Shown: positions 1 to 9,882, numbered from the stretch's first letter. The stretch is DNA of 49,116 nucleotides from Gemmatimonadota bacterium (GCA_020348925.1 CP070758.1:1307755-1356870); one strand, 5' to 3'. Notes: a model not told the origin generated them from the letters alone. Numbers and translations are program-made.

Positions 1-312
1 AAAGCCAGCTTCGTTTAATATTTCCCAGATTGTGGGCATTGAACAGTACTCTGCACTGACAATCTGCGCCGATTGGTGAGGGCGGTTCCAATGATAAGAT
101 CCCCAGATACCGTGATATCCGGGGTTAGCACCGGTATAGATCGAGGGCCAGGACACCAAGGTATCGGGGGGAATCGTCGAATTCAGGCATCCGAAGTTGC
201 CGGCCTGAGCTAAAGCCTGCAGGTGGGGTAAGAGCCCTCGATGCATCCAGCGGATCATCAAGTGATAGTCGGCACCGTATAAACCGATTACGTATACACG
301 ACTGTGTTTCAT
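1..312 (-). CDS. AlkP-superfamily phosphohydrolase/phosphomutase-like protein, N-terminal part only
   Basis: The gene runs off the left edge; only its first 104 codons are visible, starting at ATG 312. The start reads MKHSRVYVIGLYGAD, followed by a PHLQALAQAGNFGCLNSTIPP stretch (residues 29-49) and TLVSWPSIYTGANPGYHGIWG. This layout matches the predicted phosphodiesterase/phosphomutase branch of the alkaline phosphatase superfamily, where an early Asp is a metal ligand and a Thr or Ser before the 'TGxNPGxHG' segment is the nucleophile. The early Asp (usually GLDGAD) is Tyr here (GLYGAD), although the next Asp is kept. Such genes often sit in surface-glycan clusters, which fits the genes that follow. 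Substrate unknown; the missing C-terminus holds the remaining metal ligands. Confidence 0.75.
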   Translation of the reverse strand, partial: MKHSRVYVIGLYGADYHLMIRWMHRGLLPHLQALAQAGNFGCLNSTIPPDTLVSWPSIYTGANPGYHGIWGSYHWNRPHQSAQIVSAEYCSMPTIWEILNEAGF

Positions 313-518
313 GAGGCTGGTTCTCCGAGTTTTGATTTCTCCTTCTGGAAGCGACGAGAATTAACCGAAGATACCGTCTTCAAAGCAGTACCTCAGGGCG
401 TTTAAGCAGAGCTTCCCCGGTTTTCATCCAGACCATGTGTTCCTCTTTAATGAATGAGAAATAAAAAGGTACCCTCAGCATCTTAGCATATCCGCAACCG
501 CTTATTCAGACGAACCTC

Positions 519-2000
519 CTATAAATGGTGGGGTGGATCTGTTGATAATTTGTGTCTTAGATTTCTTAAAAAACTGTAATTGAAAACCTTCTTAAACCGT
601 GCGTTTATTTTCGGATCGATAAACATGAACTCGCGAATTGCCCTGGCTGCTATCATGTAGAAGGGGAGTCGACCTCTGTAAACGTGGTAATAAAATAAAA
701 TAAATTCGCGTTGAATTTGTTTTTTAGAGAAACCCGGAAGATCAGGTCTTGAGATTTTTCTTTCTGCAGTAGGATTTACAAGATCCTCTGAAAGGAGATT
801 CATATTCCTGGCCATGTTATACAGCTTGGTCCCCGGGTATGGGTAGAAGATAAAGGGAGTAACATGTTGGGGATTACAGTCGCGAACACAGGCGATGGTC
901 TCCTGGAAATCGGAGAGTGTTTCGCCCGGGATACCTATTAGAACGTTCAGTTTGACATGCATCCCAACAGTCCTCGCTAAGTTACAGAAATCAATGATGT
1001 CCCTATTCGTATATCGTGGTCTTTTCAAGATTTCGTTGCGTACTTTTTCTGAACCGGATTCCAAGCCGATAGAAATGTTGTCAATGCCCGCTGATTTCAA
1101 CCTGTAGAGAAACTCCTTGTCGGTTAATAGCCCCTTGCCGGGAGAGAGATTAATTTGAAAGCTTAAGGGGTATTTTAATCCGGCATTGAACTCCTTTAAC
1201 CTGTCGCATAATGCGTAAGTATATTCAAGGTTGATGCTGAGCGTCTCTGCCTGTAAACGAACGTATCGCACGGTAGGGTAGTCTATAATAATACGATTTA
1301 TTTCCTCGATAATATTGTCGGGAGACCGGAAACGTACATATTTTCCTCCGCAAAGCTTTGCCAGTGCGTGATTGGAGCAATATGTGCACGTATTCGGGCA
1401 TCCTCTTCCGATTAAAACTTGCGCGACCCGCGTCGTATGTGCGATCCATCTGTCCCACATTTTAATGTCCATAAAGGGAAGCCCGTCCAGATCTTGAATA
1501 AATGGATGTGAATCATTCTGCTCTACAGTGCCATTCTCTTTGTCCCTTATCCAGAGATTATGAATTTGAGAGGGTGTTTTTCCATCTTGTATTTGCGAAG
1601 CGTATTCGACAACAGAGAATTCACCTTCCCCAATGCATAGAGCGTCAAAGCACGGTTCCTTAATAGTCGCCTCCGGGTTCAAGGATGCGTGGTGACCGCC
1701 TAAAAGGAGATATATCGAGTCATCAATCGAACGCACAGTTCTTGCGATGTCACGGATTAAAGGATATTGTGAACTCACCGAAGTCAGGCAGAAAAGTCGA
1801 GGATGATGTTCTTCAATGTAACCTTTTATCGTCCTCCTGATATCAGTCTCAGGAGTAATGACCAATATTTGAACATCGTACCCGCTATTTTTTAACGAGG
1901 TCGCAATAAAGGAGATCCCAAAAGGTATTTTCACGAGACTCACTAATGGTTTTTTACCCGCAATATAGTTGTCGGTGGTGTACACACAACATATATTCAT
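519..2000 (-). CDS. B12-binding-domain radical SAM protein
   Basis: 493 residues from the ATG at 2000, chosen because GGAG lies six bases upstream; two in-frame upstream ATGs lack such a site. The N-terminal ~140 residues look like a cobalamin-binding Rossmann fold (LVKIPFGISFIATSL, then LLLGGHHASLNPE near residues 98-110). The radical SAM cluster motif follows as GCPNTCTYC with Cys201, Cys205 and Cys208 (CxxxCxxC), and the Elp3-like barrel continues with SIGLESGSEKVR and LIGIPGET. The family methylates or rearranges unactivated carbons in lipids, hopanoids and natural products. Its place in a glycan cluster suggests modification of a sugar or lipid carrier, but the substrate cannot be read from the sequence. 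Confidence 0.88.
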   Translation of the reverse strand: MNICCVYTTDNYIAGKKPLVSLVKIPFGISFIATSLKNSGYDVQILVITPETDIRRTIKGYIEEHHPRLFCLTSVSSQYPLIRDIARTVRSIDDSIYLLLGGHHASLNPEATIKEPCFDALCIGEGEFSVVEYASQIQDGKTPSQIHNLWIRDKENGTVEQNDSHPFIQDLDGLPFMDIKMWDRWIAHTTRVAQVLIGRGCPNTCTYCSNHALAKLCGGKYVRFRSPDNIIEEINRIIIDYPTVRYVRLQAETLSINLEYTYALCDRLKEFNAGLKYPLSFQINLSPGKGLLTDKEFLYRLKSAGIDNISIGLESGSEKVRNEILKRPRYTNRDIIDFCNLARTVGMHVKLNVLIGIPGETLSDFQETIACVRDCNPQHVTPFIFYPYPGTKLYNMARNMNLLSEDLVNPTAERKISRPDLPGFSKKQIQREFILFYYHVYRGRLPFYMIAARAIREFMFIDPKINARFKKVFNYSFLRNLRHKLSTDPPHHL

Positions 2001-2044
2001 ACTTAACTCCATTGACAACATTGAAGAACTGTATATTTATCCAT

Positions 2045-2947
2045 TCACTGTCGGCTTAAAATTTTTAACAGGCCCGCAGAATACCAAACCTTTCCAATTG
2101 CGGAAGCAGTCAATAGGATCGGAGTTTCCCAGAAATGCAACCGGAGTTCTTTGCGAAAACGGAAAACGTTTTTTATGTCTTGCAAAAGTCTGACAGATGG
2201 AAAAAAGCAGGCGGCCAGTAATGGGTATTTCAGCCACTTCGCACCACGTATCGAAGGATCGAGCTGTCTGATCGTTATACTTGTCTGAGCTGAATACTGT
2301 GCGAACCGCCTGAGATATCCTTTAAAATCGGGTGATATGTGGAATACTCCTATGCGAGGCTCATAGAGAACTGACAAACCCTGTCTTTTCAACTCCTCGG
2401 CCAGTAGGGCCGAACCAGCTGAATCGTTTACGATTTGATCGACCGGTAATTTTTGCAGGAGTCCACGAAGAACCTTCTTTTTTATGGCAAAATTGTCATC
2501 CTCGACATAGTGAACCTTGTGTTTTGCGTGTGACAGGAATGCCGCTTCAAGCGTTAGGCCGGTCAATTTAGCCATAAATGAATTTCCCTTGAACAGTGGA
2601 CCGGTTACAATGGAAATTTCTGGATCCGACTCAAAGGATGCCACAATTGTCCTGAGCCACTGCGGATCGGCAGCGACACAATGTGGATCGAAGAATATGA
2701 TGATGTCCTCTCTCGCCGCTTCACAGGCTTTCAGAAGTAGATGAAACCATCCCAATGATTTCGGGCTGGTCACAACAGTAACGCGATCTGCAAACGCCTT
2801 TCGTACAATTTCAACGGTGTCGTCCTGAGAAGCATCGTCAAGAACAGTAATTTCAAAACTTCGGTCGTAGTCCTGGTCGACCACTGACTGGATGCATTGC
2901 TTGACATGTTCGCGTTGATCTTTGGTCGTAATAAACACGCTAACCAT
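2045..2947 (-). CDS. Family 2 glycosyltransferase
   Basis: 300 residues starting MVSVFITTKDQREHVKQCI, with GAGGA nine bases before the ATG. The GT-A fold is indicated by the VLDDAS motif (Asp37-Asp38) and a FFDPH segment (residues 85-89) where the metal-binding DxD normally lies; here it is DPH, a known kind of variant. A C-terminal hydrophobic stretch around residues 240-280 may associate with the membrane. It would transfer a nucleotide-activated sugar to a growing glycan on the cytoplasmic face. It lies 17 bases downstream of the radical SAM gene above it in transcription, consistent with one transcript. Donor and acceptor sugars are unknown. Confidence 0.88.
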   Translation of the reverse strand: MVSVFITTKDQREHVKQCIQSVVDQDYDRSFEITVLDDASQDDTVEIVRKAFADRVTVVTSPKSLGWFHLLLKACEAAREDIIIFFDPHCVAADPQWLRTIVASFESDPEISIVTGPLFKGNSFMAKLTGLTLEAAFLSHAKHKVHYVEDDNFAIKKKVLRGLLQKLPVDQIVNDSAGSALLAEELKRQGLSVLYEPRIGVFHISPDFKGYLRRFAQYSAQTSITIRQLDPSIRGAKWLKYPLLAACFFPSVRLLQDIKNVFRFRKELRLHFWETPILLTASAIGKVWYSAGLLKILSRQ

Positions 2948-2964
2948 AGGCTGTGTTCCTCTTT

Positions 2965-3990
2965 TCAGAAGTTGTTATTTAATAAACGGCACATTTCTTG
3001 GCAACGTTTTATCTTCCCCCGGATTATCCGTGCTCTCCGAGATGTCCATATTCTTCTGAGGTCATCCCTCCGGATATTTCCTATCGGTTCAAAGCCGTAA
3101 CATAAATGCACCATTCCGTAAGGATCAATATACACATTTGAGCCACTTAAGCATAGCATTCTTTTCACGGATTCTGGATTGGAGTAGTATCGGATCATTG
3201 CCTTCAGCTGTTTTTTTGAATTAAGGATGGGGAAACCTCGTTGTTTTTTTTTCAGCAAAAGTTGGATCACACGTGAGATTTTCACCGTGTCTTTAATCCA
3301 GAAGCGATCCGTCTTGTACCAATTCTGAGGTACAGTATCCATGTGATCATCGACAAATGGATAGTGTACCCTCGCATCAGCCAACACCTGAAATGAAATG
3401 CCATGCAAGCGATGTTTCTTAGCAAGCTCGGCCAAAGGGAGAATCTCATCGACGTTTGTGTCCATGAGGATTGTCTGGAGATCCGTTTTTATGTTATACT
3501 TGTGCAAGGTAGGAAGTACATTCATGATGCGTGTGTAACTTTCGCGAACGCCTCGAGTGTTGTCGTGAGTGCGTTCATTGGTACCGTTGAGCGAAATGAC
3601 GAGAGTGTCGAGACGAACCTTCTCCAATCGTACTAAAATATCCTTCGTTAATAAAAATCCGTTTGTAAGGAGGGAAACATGAAATCCCTTGTGTTTTGCA
3701 TATTCGATAGTGTCAAAAAGATCGCTTCGCAATAACGGTTCTCCACCGCTGATGGTAATTCTTTTGCTCACTATTTTGCCCTGTAATTTATCCAGTGTAT
3801 GCTTCCATTCGTCAGTATCCAACTCTCTATCGGGATCGACGGATGTCTTCCACTTCGAACATGTCGGGCATAAAAAATTGCATCGATCCGTGATTTCTAT
3901 GCTGACTCGCAATGGGTATGGAAGGACACCGATATAATATTCTGTATATTTTAATAGCTGGGCAAGTTTTTTTAAAATAAAGGTCTTCAT
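2965..3990 (-). CDS. Radical SAM protein with SPASM-like C-terminus
   Basis: 341 residues. The radical SAM motif is CNFLCPTC (Cys37, Cys41, Cys44, CxxxCxxC), followed by TISGGEPLLRSDLF, the usual SAM-binding GGEP motif, and LLTNGFLL. The C-terminal part carries a CLSG...VHLCYGFEPIGN segment and a closing CQEMC, typical of auxiliary iron-sulfur (SPASM or twitch) regions that follow 'yID.G.v..C' patterns. Such enzymes modify peptides, sugars or heme-like molecules. In this cluster a sugar or carrier modification is likely but unproven. No clear Shine-Dalgarno site precedes the ATG, so the start is the least certain part. Confidence 0.87.
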   Translation of the reverse strand: MKTFILKKLAQLLKYTEYYIGVLPYPLRVSIEITDRCNFLCPTCSKWKTSVDPDRELDTDEWKHTLDKLQGKIVSKRITISGGEPLLRSDLFDTIEYAKHKGFHVSLLTNGFLLTKDILVRLEKVRLDTLVISLNGTNERTHDNTRGVRESYTRIMNVLPTLHKYNIKTDLQTILMDTNVDEILPLAELAKKHRLHGISFQVLADARVHYPFVDDHMDTVPQNWYKTDRFWIKDTVKISRVIQLLLKKKQRGFPILNSKKQLKAMIRYYSNPESVKRMLCLSGSNVYIDPYGMVHLCYGFEPIGNIRRDDLRRIWTSRRARIIRGKIKRCQEMCRLLNNNF

Positions 3991-4402
3991 GTTTGCAAAC
4001 GTTTAATCACCGGCCACAGACTTCGGATCTCGCGATCCCCATCTTACGGCTGGCTCAGGACGGATCGTATACATGCGACGGCACTGCCGACCGGGTTCTT
4101 CGTCGTAATAATAATTCTGATGATCGGGATGTTTGAACCTCCCTAATGATCGATTGTGCGAGTTGAGACACCGGAACATAGAATTGCACATGAAGATAGT
4201 TCTTATATTTTCTTTTTCCCTGGAGTTTCATATATTACTAATATGATTACCCCGAACGTTTCCTGCCGTTCCCAGTCCATGACACAGGTACGGAGAGTCA
4301 TTGGATCAAACAAATGTTGCAACTGGTTAGGCACAAGAGTGCTTGACTGATAAAATTATGTGTTTTAAACTGTACATACAATTAAATATAGAGATGCCTG
4401 GC
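3991..4402. other. 412-base gap with no convincing gene
   Basis: A 62-codon minus-strand frame (4003-4191, starting MCNSMFRCLNSHN) is present but has no recognised motif. On the minus strand TTGTAT (4376-4381) and TAATTT (4353-4358) are spaced 17 bases and could be a weak promoter for the radical SAM gene, leaving a leader of about 350 bases. The stretch is AT-rich and may contain the remains of a lost cluster gene. Confidence 0.3.
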
Positions 4403-5329
4403 CTATTCTTTTTTTAAACCTCTGCCAGATCTCAATCCGCGGTATGCACCCAAACACCAAGTTATTTTAAGCATGTATACCAGAGGTGCTGTCCAGAACA
4501 GTTTGGCTATGTTGACGTTACTCAAATAAATTTGAAAAGTTACTTTTAAAGCAATAAGAGGAGCTAGGAGCAGAAGGAGAGGGGCTGAACGAAGAATAAA
4601 AGGGGTTCGCAAAAGCGATCGGTACCGATTTCGAAGGGAGATTGTTACAGCTGCGTGTTTAAAAGTATGCCTGAAAATACTTGCAACTGTCGTTCGTTCG
4701 GGGTCATGAAGGACAATTGCATTCGGACTAAAAAGTATTTTGAGACCGCTGTGGCGTGCTCGGAGAATGAGCTCAATGTCTTGAGCAATTCTCAGGCTAT
4801 TCTGGAAGCCCCGCAACTCCTCAAGGACTCTTCGATGAAAACCCATGTTCGCACCGGCAATGAATGGTGTGGTGTTACTCTTTCGACCTGGCATGTAAGC
4901 GTGAAAAGAAGATATATTGTGGCATAGCTTCATATAGTTGTTCACAGGGCTTGTTACGGCACCGGCCACAATTGGTGCTCTATCAAGGTCAGCACACAAG
5001 CGCTCCAGCCAATCTGTAGCCGGAATGCAATCGTCATCAGTGAAGATAATGTAATTCCCGGAAGCCGCCTTGATTCCTACATTACGAGCATGAGCCAGAC
5101 CAAGATTGGATCCTGTTGATATGTATCTCAGATGGGGTAATTTTTTTCGCAACATCTCGCAAACCGTGGGGGTCTCATCCCGTGATCCATCGTCCACGAC
5201 GATGATCTCAAACTGATCGGGTTTCAGGGTTTGATGTACGAGAGAGGATAAGGCGCGTCTCAGAAGATGCGATCGGTCATATGTACAGATGATGACAGTA
5301 ACGATCATTTTATGATTCGAAATATTCAT
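4403..5329 (-). CDS. Family 2 glycosyltransferase with C-terminal membrane segments
   Basis: 308 residues. MIVTVIICTYDRSHLLRRAL opens the nucleotide-binding fold, followed by VVDDGSRDETP (Asp46-Asp47) and the metal-binding FTDDD (residues 96-100). LGLAHARNVGIKAASG (77-91) is the standard GT2 helix. After the catalytic domain come two hydrophobic stretches (roughly 248-268 and 278-298), so it is probably held at the inner membrane. The ATG at 5329 has GAAGG upstream; an ATG seven codons later is also possible. It is a sugar transferase of the surface-glycan cluster, with unknown specificity. Confidence 0.9.
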   Translation of the reverse strand: MNISNHKMIVTVIICTYDRSHLLRRALSSLVHQTLKPDQFEIIVVDDGSRDETPTVCEMLRKKLPHLRYISTGSNLGLAHARNVGIKAASGNYIIFTDDDCIPATDWLERLCADLDRAPIVAGAVTSPVNNYMKLCHNISSFHAYMPGRKSNTTPFIAGANMGFHRRVLEELRGFQNSLRIAQDIELILRARHSGLKILFSPNAIVLHDPERTTVASIFRHTFKHAAVTISLRNRYRSLLRTPFILRSAPLLLLLAPLIALKVTFQIYLSNVNIAKLFWTAPLVYMLKITWCLGAYRGLRSGRGLKKE

Positions 5330-5500
5330 ATCGTCCGGCCTTCAGCAATGAGTGCACGTTATTTCTTTCCGTTCTCGACAGATTCCTCAATAACCTCAAA
5401 CGTGTTATTTCAAGAGGATCGTGCCCTCTCCACGGCGCCATCTCGAGAAAATTCTAAAAAAGTTCGGTGCCGTGTTGCTGATTTCACGGCATCATTCAAT

Positions 5501-7072
5501 TTACTTTCGATGTTTTCTTCCCTTTCTGTCAGACATCTTTTTCTTTTCCGGCTCGACGGTTGCAGCTAGAAAAAACTTGACGAGCATATAACCGGAAATG
5601 GACAGGCTGAGAATGAGAATATAGAATGACATACTTACCCAGGATGGAGCCTCACTCCCCCATTGAAGTTTAAAATACGTTAATTTGCTTTCAGTCAAGT
5701 AACCATGATACATGAAATCTGTATTCCCTGAGCGAAGTAAATTTATATTCTGCGTAATTAAATTCCACTTGGGAAATACATTCATCATCCTGCGGGCAAT
5801 CCCATCATCCTCAGGTGTATTGTAGTTCTTCTCTAAATAGTGTTGAGTATCCTGATAACTTCTACTCGCTCCTATGAATTGGAAAAACGCCGAAAGAACG
5901 AAAACAGCAACAAAAATCTTAAAAATCCGATTTCTATGTTTCATGATTCTCTCAACGAAGATTCCCATGATAATCACCATAAAGCTGGTCATCGGAACCA
6001 TATATCGAATACCCCAAGAACCGCCGCCTGGAAAACTGCTCGGACCCCGATTTGAGTAGACGATTACATGTGGAATAAATATGATTCCAATTATGAGCAA
6101 CTCGTATCTATACTTTTTCCAAAAATCTGTCAAAGCAAAAAAAATGAAGATTAATACAGGATTAATGAAAAACATGCTTCTGCATGGAATGATCCACATT
6201 CCGGCAAACCCCAATAAAGTATCAGTCATACTTCTCACTCTGAATGGGCTCTCGTACCCTTTACTATCCAATTCTTGCCGCCCTTTTGTTGAATACCCTG
6301 ACTCGAATATATTCCCAAATCTTGCATGATTATAATACGCATACACACCAAAGAAAAAAACGAGAGGTGTTAGAAAGAGCACACCCTCCCTTACGATAGC
6401 ATCCAACTTCTTCCTGCCGTCCCGGTATTGAGTATAGAACACCACCACCACCCCAACGATCATGCCAAGTATAAAAAGGGGTGCATCTGGTCGGACGATG
6501 ATGGACAATCCTGTAAAACATCCGCATAGAAAAAGCCAAGTGACTTTATTCTTATTCTTATATTTGAGCAGAAACAGAAAGGCGGTCAAATACACCAAAG
6601 TGGTTAAGGGCTCTGGCATGAGATACCGCGAATGTACCAGTGCCATTGTTCCGATTCCATAGATCAAAGAGAGAACAAGAGACACTTTTTTTGAGTATTT
6701 AAATTCTCTGCTAACATAGAAAAGAATGAGACAGGCGAGAGCTGTCAAAATTTGATTTGTGAATAGAACGCCATTTGGAGACATTCCAAGCAATTTCGAA
6801 ATGGCAGCAAAGATGGTAACAGCCAAGATAAATGCCAATCCCTCATAGGTGTAATATTTGCCATCTTTCCCAATTCCTGTTTCGAGAGTAGCTTTCTCTA
6901 AAGAAAGGTTGCCTTCCTCGACGAAGCTTTTTGCTGTGAGAGCGGCAGTAACACCCATGGATGTTGCTGGATATCCTGCTGCCATAAGCATATAAAGGCT
7001 TGCTAGAAACACGAAAAGCATCACCTGAGTTTTCTGACCGGTTTTTTTGAGGTTTGTAACTTTTGATTCCAT
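5501..7072 (-). CDS. GT-C-like polytopic membrane protein, possible lipid-linked-sugar transferase
   Basis: 523 residues with about eleven hydrophobic segments spread along the protein. The ATG at 7072 is preferred over an upstream TTG because GAGGA lies eight bases before it. An acidic/Tyr-containing loop after the first membrane segment (NLSLEKATLETGIGKDGKYY) and RPDAP in a middle loop resemble the PMT/ArnT-like GT-C glycosyltransferases that use polyprenyl-phosphate sugars on the outer face of the inner membrane. The C-terminus is a lysine/arginine-rich cytoplasmic tail. GT-C membership is inferred from topology and loop placement only; a transporter or polymerase cannot be ruled out. Confidence 0.6.
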   Translation of the reverse strand: MESKVTNLKKTGQKTQVMLFVFLASLYMLMAAGYPATSMGVTAALTAKSFVEEGNLSLEKATLETGIGKDGKYYTYEGLAFILAVTIFAAISKLLGMSPNGVLFTNQILTALACLILFYVSREFKYSKKVSLVLSLIYGIGTMALVHSRYLMPEPLTTLVYLTAFLFLLKYKNKNKVTWLFLCGCFTGLSIIVRPDAPLFILGMIVGVVVVFYTQYRDGRKKLDAIVREGVLFLTPLVFFFGVYAYYNHARFGNIFESGYSTKGRQELDSKGYESPFRVRSMTDTLLGFAGMWIIPCRSMFFINPVLIFIFFALTDFWKKYRYELLIIGIIFIPHVIVYSNRGPSSFPGGGSWGIRYMVPMTSFMVIIMGIFVERIMKHRNRIFKIFVAVFVLSAFFQFIGASRSYQDTQHYLEKNYNTPEDDGIARRMMNVFPKWNLITQNINLLRSGNTDFMYHGYLTESKLTYFKLQWGSEAPSWVSMSFYILILSLSISGYMLVKFFLAATVEPEKKKMSDRKGRKHRK

Positions 7073-7237
7073 ATTATGTTTCCTCAAAATTGGAGCGCTC
7101 GCTCTTATTCCGACAGACCCGATCGTTCGAATTTAGCCTGGCCTCTCTCGCTGCATTTGTCACAATGAAATTCCTTCTTACCTGAGGGTCCTCCGATACA
7201 ACTGAAGTGTCAAGCCGGATTTGAAGTCTCATATATT

Positions 7238-8530
7238 TTATGTAATGTTTTTTGTAGTACCTATCAACCCTGATGTAATCTTTCCACCTTGCCGGTAATG
7301 AAATCTCAGGAAATTCTGTAAAGTCTTAAACAAATATGTTGGACTGTGGAGTATATTCGAATACGCCTGGTTGGCCAATACACAGGCGCAATTTCTGTCT
7401 TTAATATATTTCCTTACCACGTTTGCCCGATCAGAATGCCAGACTTTTTGAAAGTCATAGTTCTGTTCCCTTAAAAATCCCAAGGGTTTCTTATATCCCA
7501 AAACACAACAAGGCCATACTTCGCCATCATAATTTATATGAGCATTGGAAATACCACCGTAGCATGGGATGACTTGTCTCTCTTCTCGCAAGATTTTAAC
7601 CGCTAAATCGTAGTAAACCAATCTGAAGGATTCGGTAATTTTTGTGAAACGTTTTTTATTAATTACGGTTTCCCTTATCTTTCGCACGAATCCTCTGATT
7701 AATCTTTCGTAGGTATCTGCATTTGGTGTAATAGGATCATTTAAATTAAAAAACTCTGTTCTCTGCTCAGCGATTTCGTGGCGATAGCTCTCAATACCCA
7801 ATGAGTGAACGTAATCCTCTATCTCTGAGAGATGATCGATATTAAAATTGGATATTATGGTACCCAGTTCAATGTGCAAGTTAGAATATTCCTTTCCAAT
7901 ATCTTTCAAGTACGAAAGAGTTTTTTCAAGTTGCTTGAAATTATCTCTAACTCCTCTGATTTCATCGTGAACATCACCCACTCCATCTACTGAGGGTTTG
8001 AGTGTAAAAGGAATGCTTGAATCGTAGGACTCATTGATAATTTCAAGGCATTGAATTGTCAGATCGCGAATCCTTTCAGAGGAAATGGCATTGGTCGATA
8101 CATGGATTATCCTGGGTTTCAGATAGCGGCATGCAAGTTCGATAATTTTTGGCAAGTCGTCACGCAAAAAAGGCTCCCCACCACTGATATTAAAAAAATA
8201 GACATGTCCCAGAGTGATGAAAATTTTCTCTAACTCTTCGACTTTAAGATCCTTTTCTTTACTCGTCGGATCTTGCTTATATTTTAATCCGATGTGACAC
8301 GTCTTGCATTGAGATTGGCAGGCAGCCGTGACCGAATAGGTTAATGTTATAGGGTTGCCAGGCTTTAACAATTTGAACCTGGAGGCTCTGTATTGGAGCG
8401 TCTTCGGGAACAAATAGGTTAAGTAATCTTTAGCATTCATCGTCTTCCAAATAACCAGGTGATCATCCTGGGTCTGAAGTTTCAGAGCACCAAGAATAAA
8501 CAGAACTCGAGATATGAAGCCAGAGAACAT
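7238..8530 (-). CDS. Radical SAM protein with SPASM-type C-terminal cysteines
   Basis: 430 residues. The cluster motif is CQSQCKTC (Cys71, Cys75, Cys78), followed by NISGGEPFLRDDLP (GGEP motif) and a barrel ending near residue 330. The tail has VIPCYGGISNAHINYDG, WPCCVLG and NCACVLAN, the usual pattern of an auxiliary 4Fe-4S SPASM domain. Start at ATG 8530 with GAGG seven bases upstream. This is the second SPASM-like radical SAM gene in the cluster and is only distantly similar to the one at 2965-3990. Its substrate is unknown; the family includes sugar dehydrogenases and epimerases as well as peptide modifiers. Confidence 0.88.
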   Translation of the reverse strand: MFSGFISRVLFILGALKLQTQDDHLVIWKTMNAKDYLTYLFPKTLQYRASRFKLLKPGNPITLTYSVTAACQSQCKTCHIGLKYKQDPTSKEKDLKVEELEKIFITLGHVYFFNISGGEPFLRDDLPKIIELACRYLKPRIIHVSTNAISSERIRDLTIQCLEIINESYDSSIPFTLKPSVDGVGDVHDEIRGVRDNFKQLEKTLSYLKDIGKEYSNLHIELGTIISNFNIDHLSEIEDYVHSLGIESYRHEIAEQRTEFFNLNDPITPNADTYERLIRGFVRKIRETVINKKRFTKITESFRLVYYDLAVKILREERQVIPCYGGISNAHINYDGEVWPCCVLGYKKPLGFLREQNYDFQKVWHSDRANVVRKYIKDRNCACVLANQAYSNILHSPTYLFKTLQNFLRFHYRQGGKITSGLIGTTKNIT

Positions 8531-8646
8531 TCCTCGACCTCAAAAAATTAATTTCTCCTTTCTTCCATTTCAATAATGGGAGTTCTTTGTTTTTCGAAAG
8601 GTGGTTGCTTTTCTTCATTTTGGAATATTACGGGCATAGACCTTAT

Positions 8647-9882
8647 TTACCAGGATACGCTGGCTCCATGGATTTTCTTTTCCACAGCCTGGACAATTAA
8701 GTCGAAGTATCGAGAGGCCAGGTCTGCCTGCTGCTGTTTTATAATGTTGAGATTTTGCTGAATGGATTCTCTATTACGATAGAGCTGTTCCCACTTGTGT
8801 TTTAGAAGTTCAAAGGACAACTCTTCAATTTGTATTACGTATTCCTCCAGGCCAACTTCTTTCATGAACTTGTAAGCTTTTTCTTCGTAAGATATCGCAA
8901 GCACAGGCACGTTTTGTTGTGTGGCCAAGAGAACCGAATGAAAGCGGGTTCCAAGGAATAGATCACATTGAGCAATCTGTGACTTTAATTCGGAGAAATT
9001 CTGGCATCTATATATCTCAATGCGGATGGAATGAGGCTCTAACTTCGAACTCAGCTTATCGTATGCCGGGAAATCGCTCTGATGTTCCTCTTCACAGAAG
9101 GGGAAAAAAATGAATTTGCAGCCATAAGTTGAATTGATCCATTTGCACCAAGAAATCAATGAATCATAGTAATTCTTGATTATATTCTCTGGAAAATGTT
9201 TATAAGAAAAGTGGCGTGCGCTTAACCCAATTATGCTTGGAGCCATTGTTCTCTCATTCTCTGGGAAAGATGGCAGGATCGTCTCACAGAAGCTCAGATC
9301 AGCAAGCGATATAACTTTAGGGCCATCTATCCCTAACTCACTGAGTTTCTCCGCTGATACCAAATCTCTTGCGGATATAAATACCGCTCTATTGCCGAAT
9401 ATTTTAAAAAAACACCTCGAGACCCTCCATGTTACGTTACCTACTCCTACCCCAATATATGCATAAGGTGTTTTTAATAAATAAGCTATAACAGCCCTTG
9501 ATAAATAAAAGAGTAATTTAAAGCGATTTGTATCATCTTTTATTGGATTACCAGGACCGATAAGCAACAAATCGCTCCTGTGTATCCACCGAAAGGTTTG
9601 AAAAATCCATAATATTGACAACAAAGGTGGGCTTTCCGGTTCAAAAAGGCCCCATCTTCCTGAATAAACGGTTCTCACCGATTCAGGTTCTATGCCTTCT
9701 CGAACAAGAAGTCTCTCGGTATTCTTTCTGTTTGCAGTAAAAGCTACGATAGTACAGTCATGCAACCTTGCTCTTATGCCACGGACTAAGGCCATGAACA
9801 GAATATCATCACCTATGTTATTCTCGCCATAGCAACCTGAAATAGAAATAATAACCTGTCTGTTTTCTTTTGACCGCCTCAT
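8647..9882 (-). CDS. Polysaccharide pyruvyl transferase family protein
   Basis: 411 residues from ATG 9882. An in-frame TTG at 9933 preceded by GGGAAAG is an alternative start that would add 17 residues. The N-terminal ISGCYGENNIGDD (residues 14-26) and the C-terminal LFLGTRFHSVLLA followed by VPVLAISYEEKAYKFM are the two hallmark segments of the CsaB/WcaK-like fold, where the Arg-x-His pair helps bind the acceptor or phosphoenolpyruvate. The enzyme would attach a ketal pyruvate to a sugar of the exported glycan, giving it negative charge. It belongs to the cluster running from 15326 downward. Confidence 0.85.
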   Translation of the reverse strand: MRRSKENRQVIISISGCYGENNIGDDILFMALVRGIRARLHDCTIVAFTANRKNTERLLVREGIEPESVRTVYSGRWGLFEPESPPLLSILWIFQTFRWIHRSDLLLIGPGNPIKDDTNRFKLLFYLSRAVIAYLLKTPYAYIGVGVGNVTWRVSRCFFKIFGNRAVFISARDLVSAEKLSELGIDGPKVISLADLSFCETILPSFPENERTMAPSIIGLSARHFSYKHFPENIIKNYYDSLISWCKWINSTYGCKFIFFPFCEEEHQSDFPAYDKLSSKLEPHSIRIEIYRCQNFSELKSQIAQCDLFLGTRFHSVLLATQQNVPVLAISYEEKAYKFMKEVGLEEYVIQIEELSFELLKHKWEQLYRNRESIQQNLNIIKQQQADLASRYFDLIVQAVEKKIHGASVSW

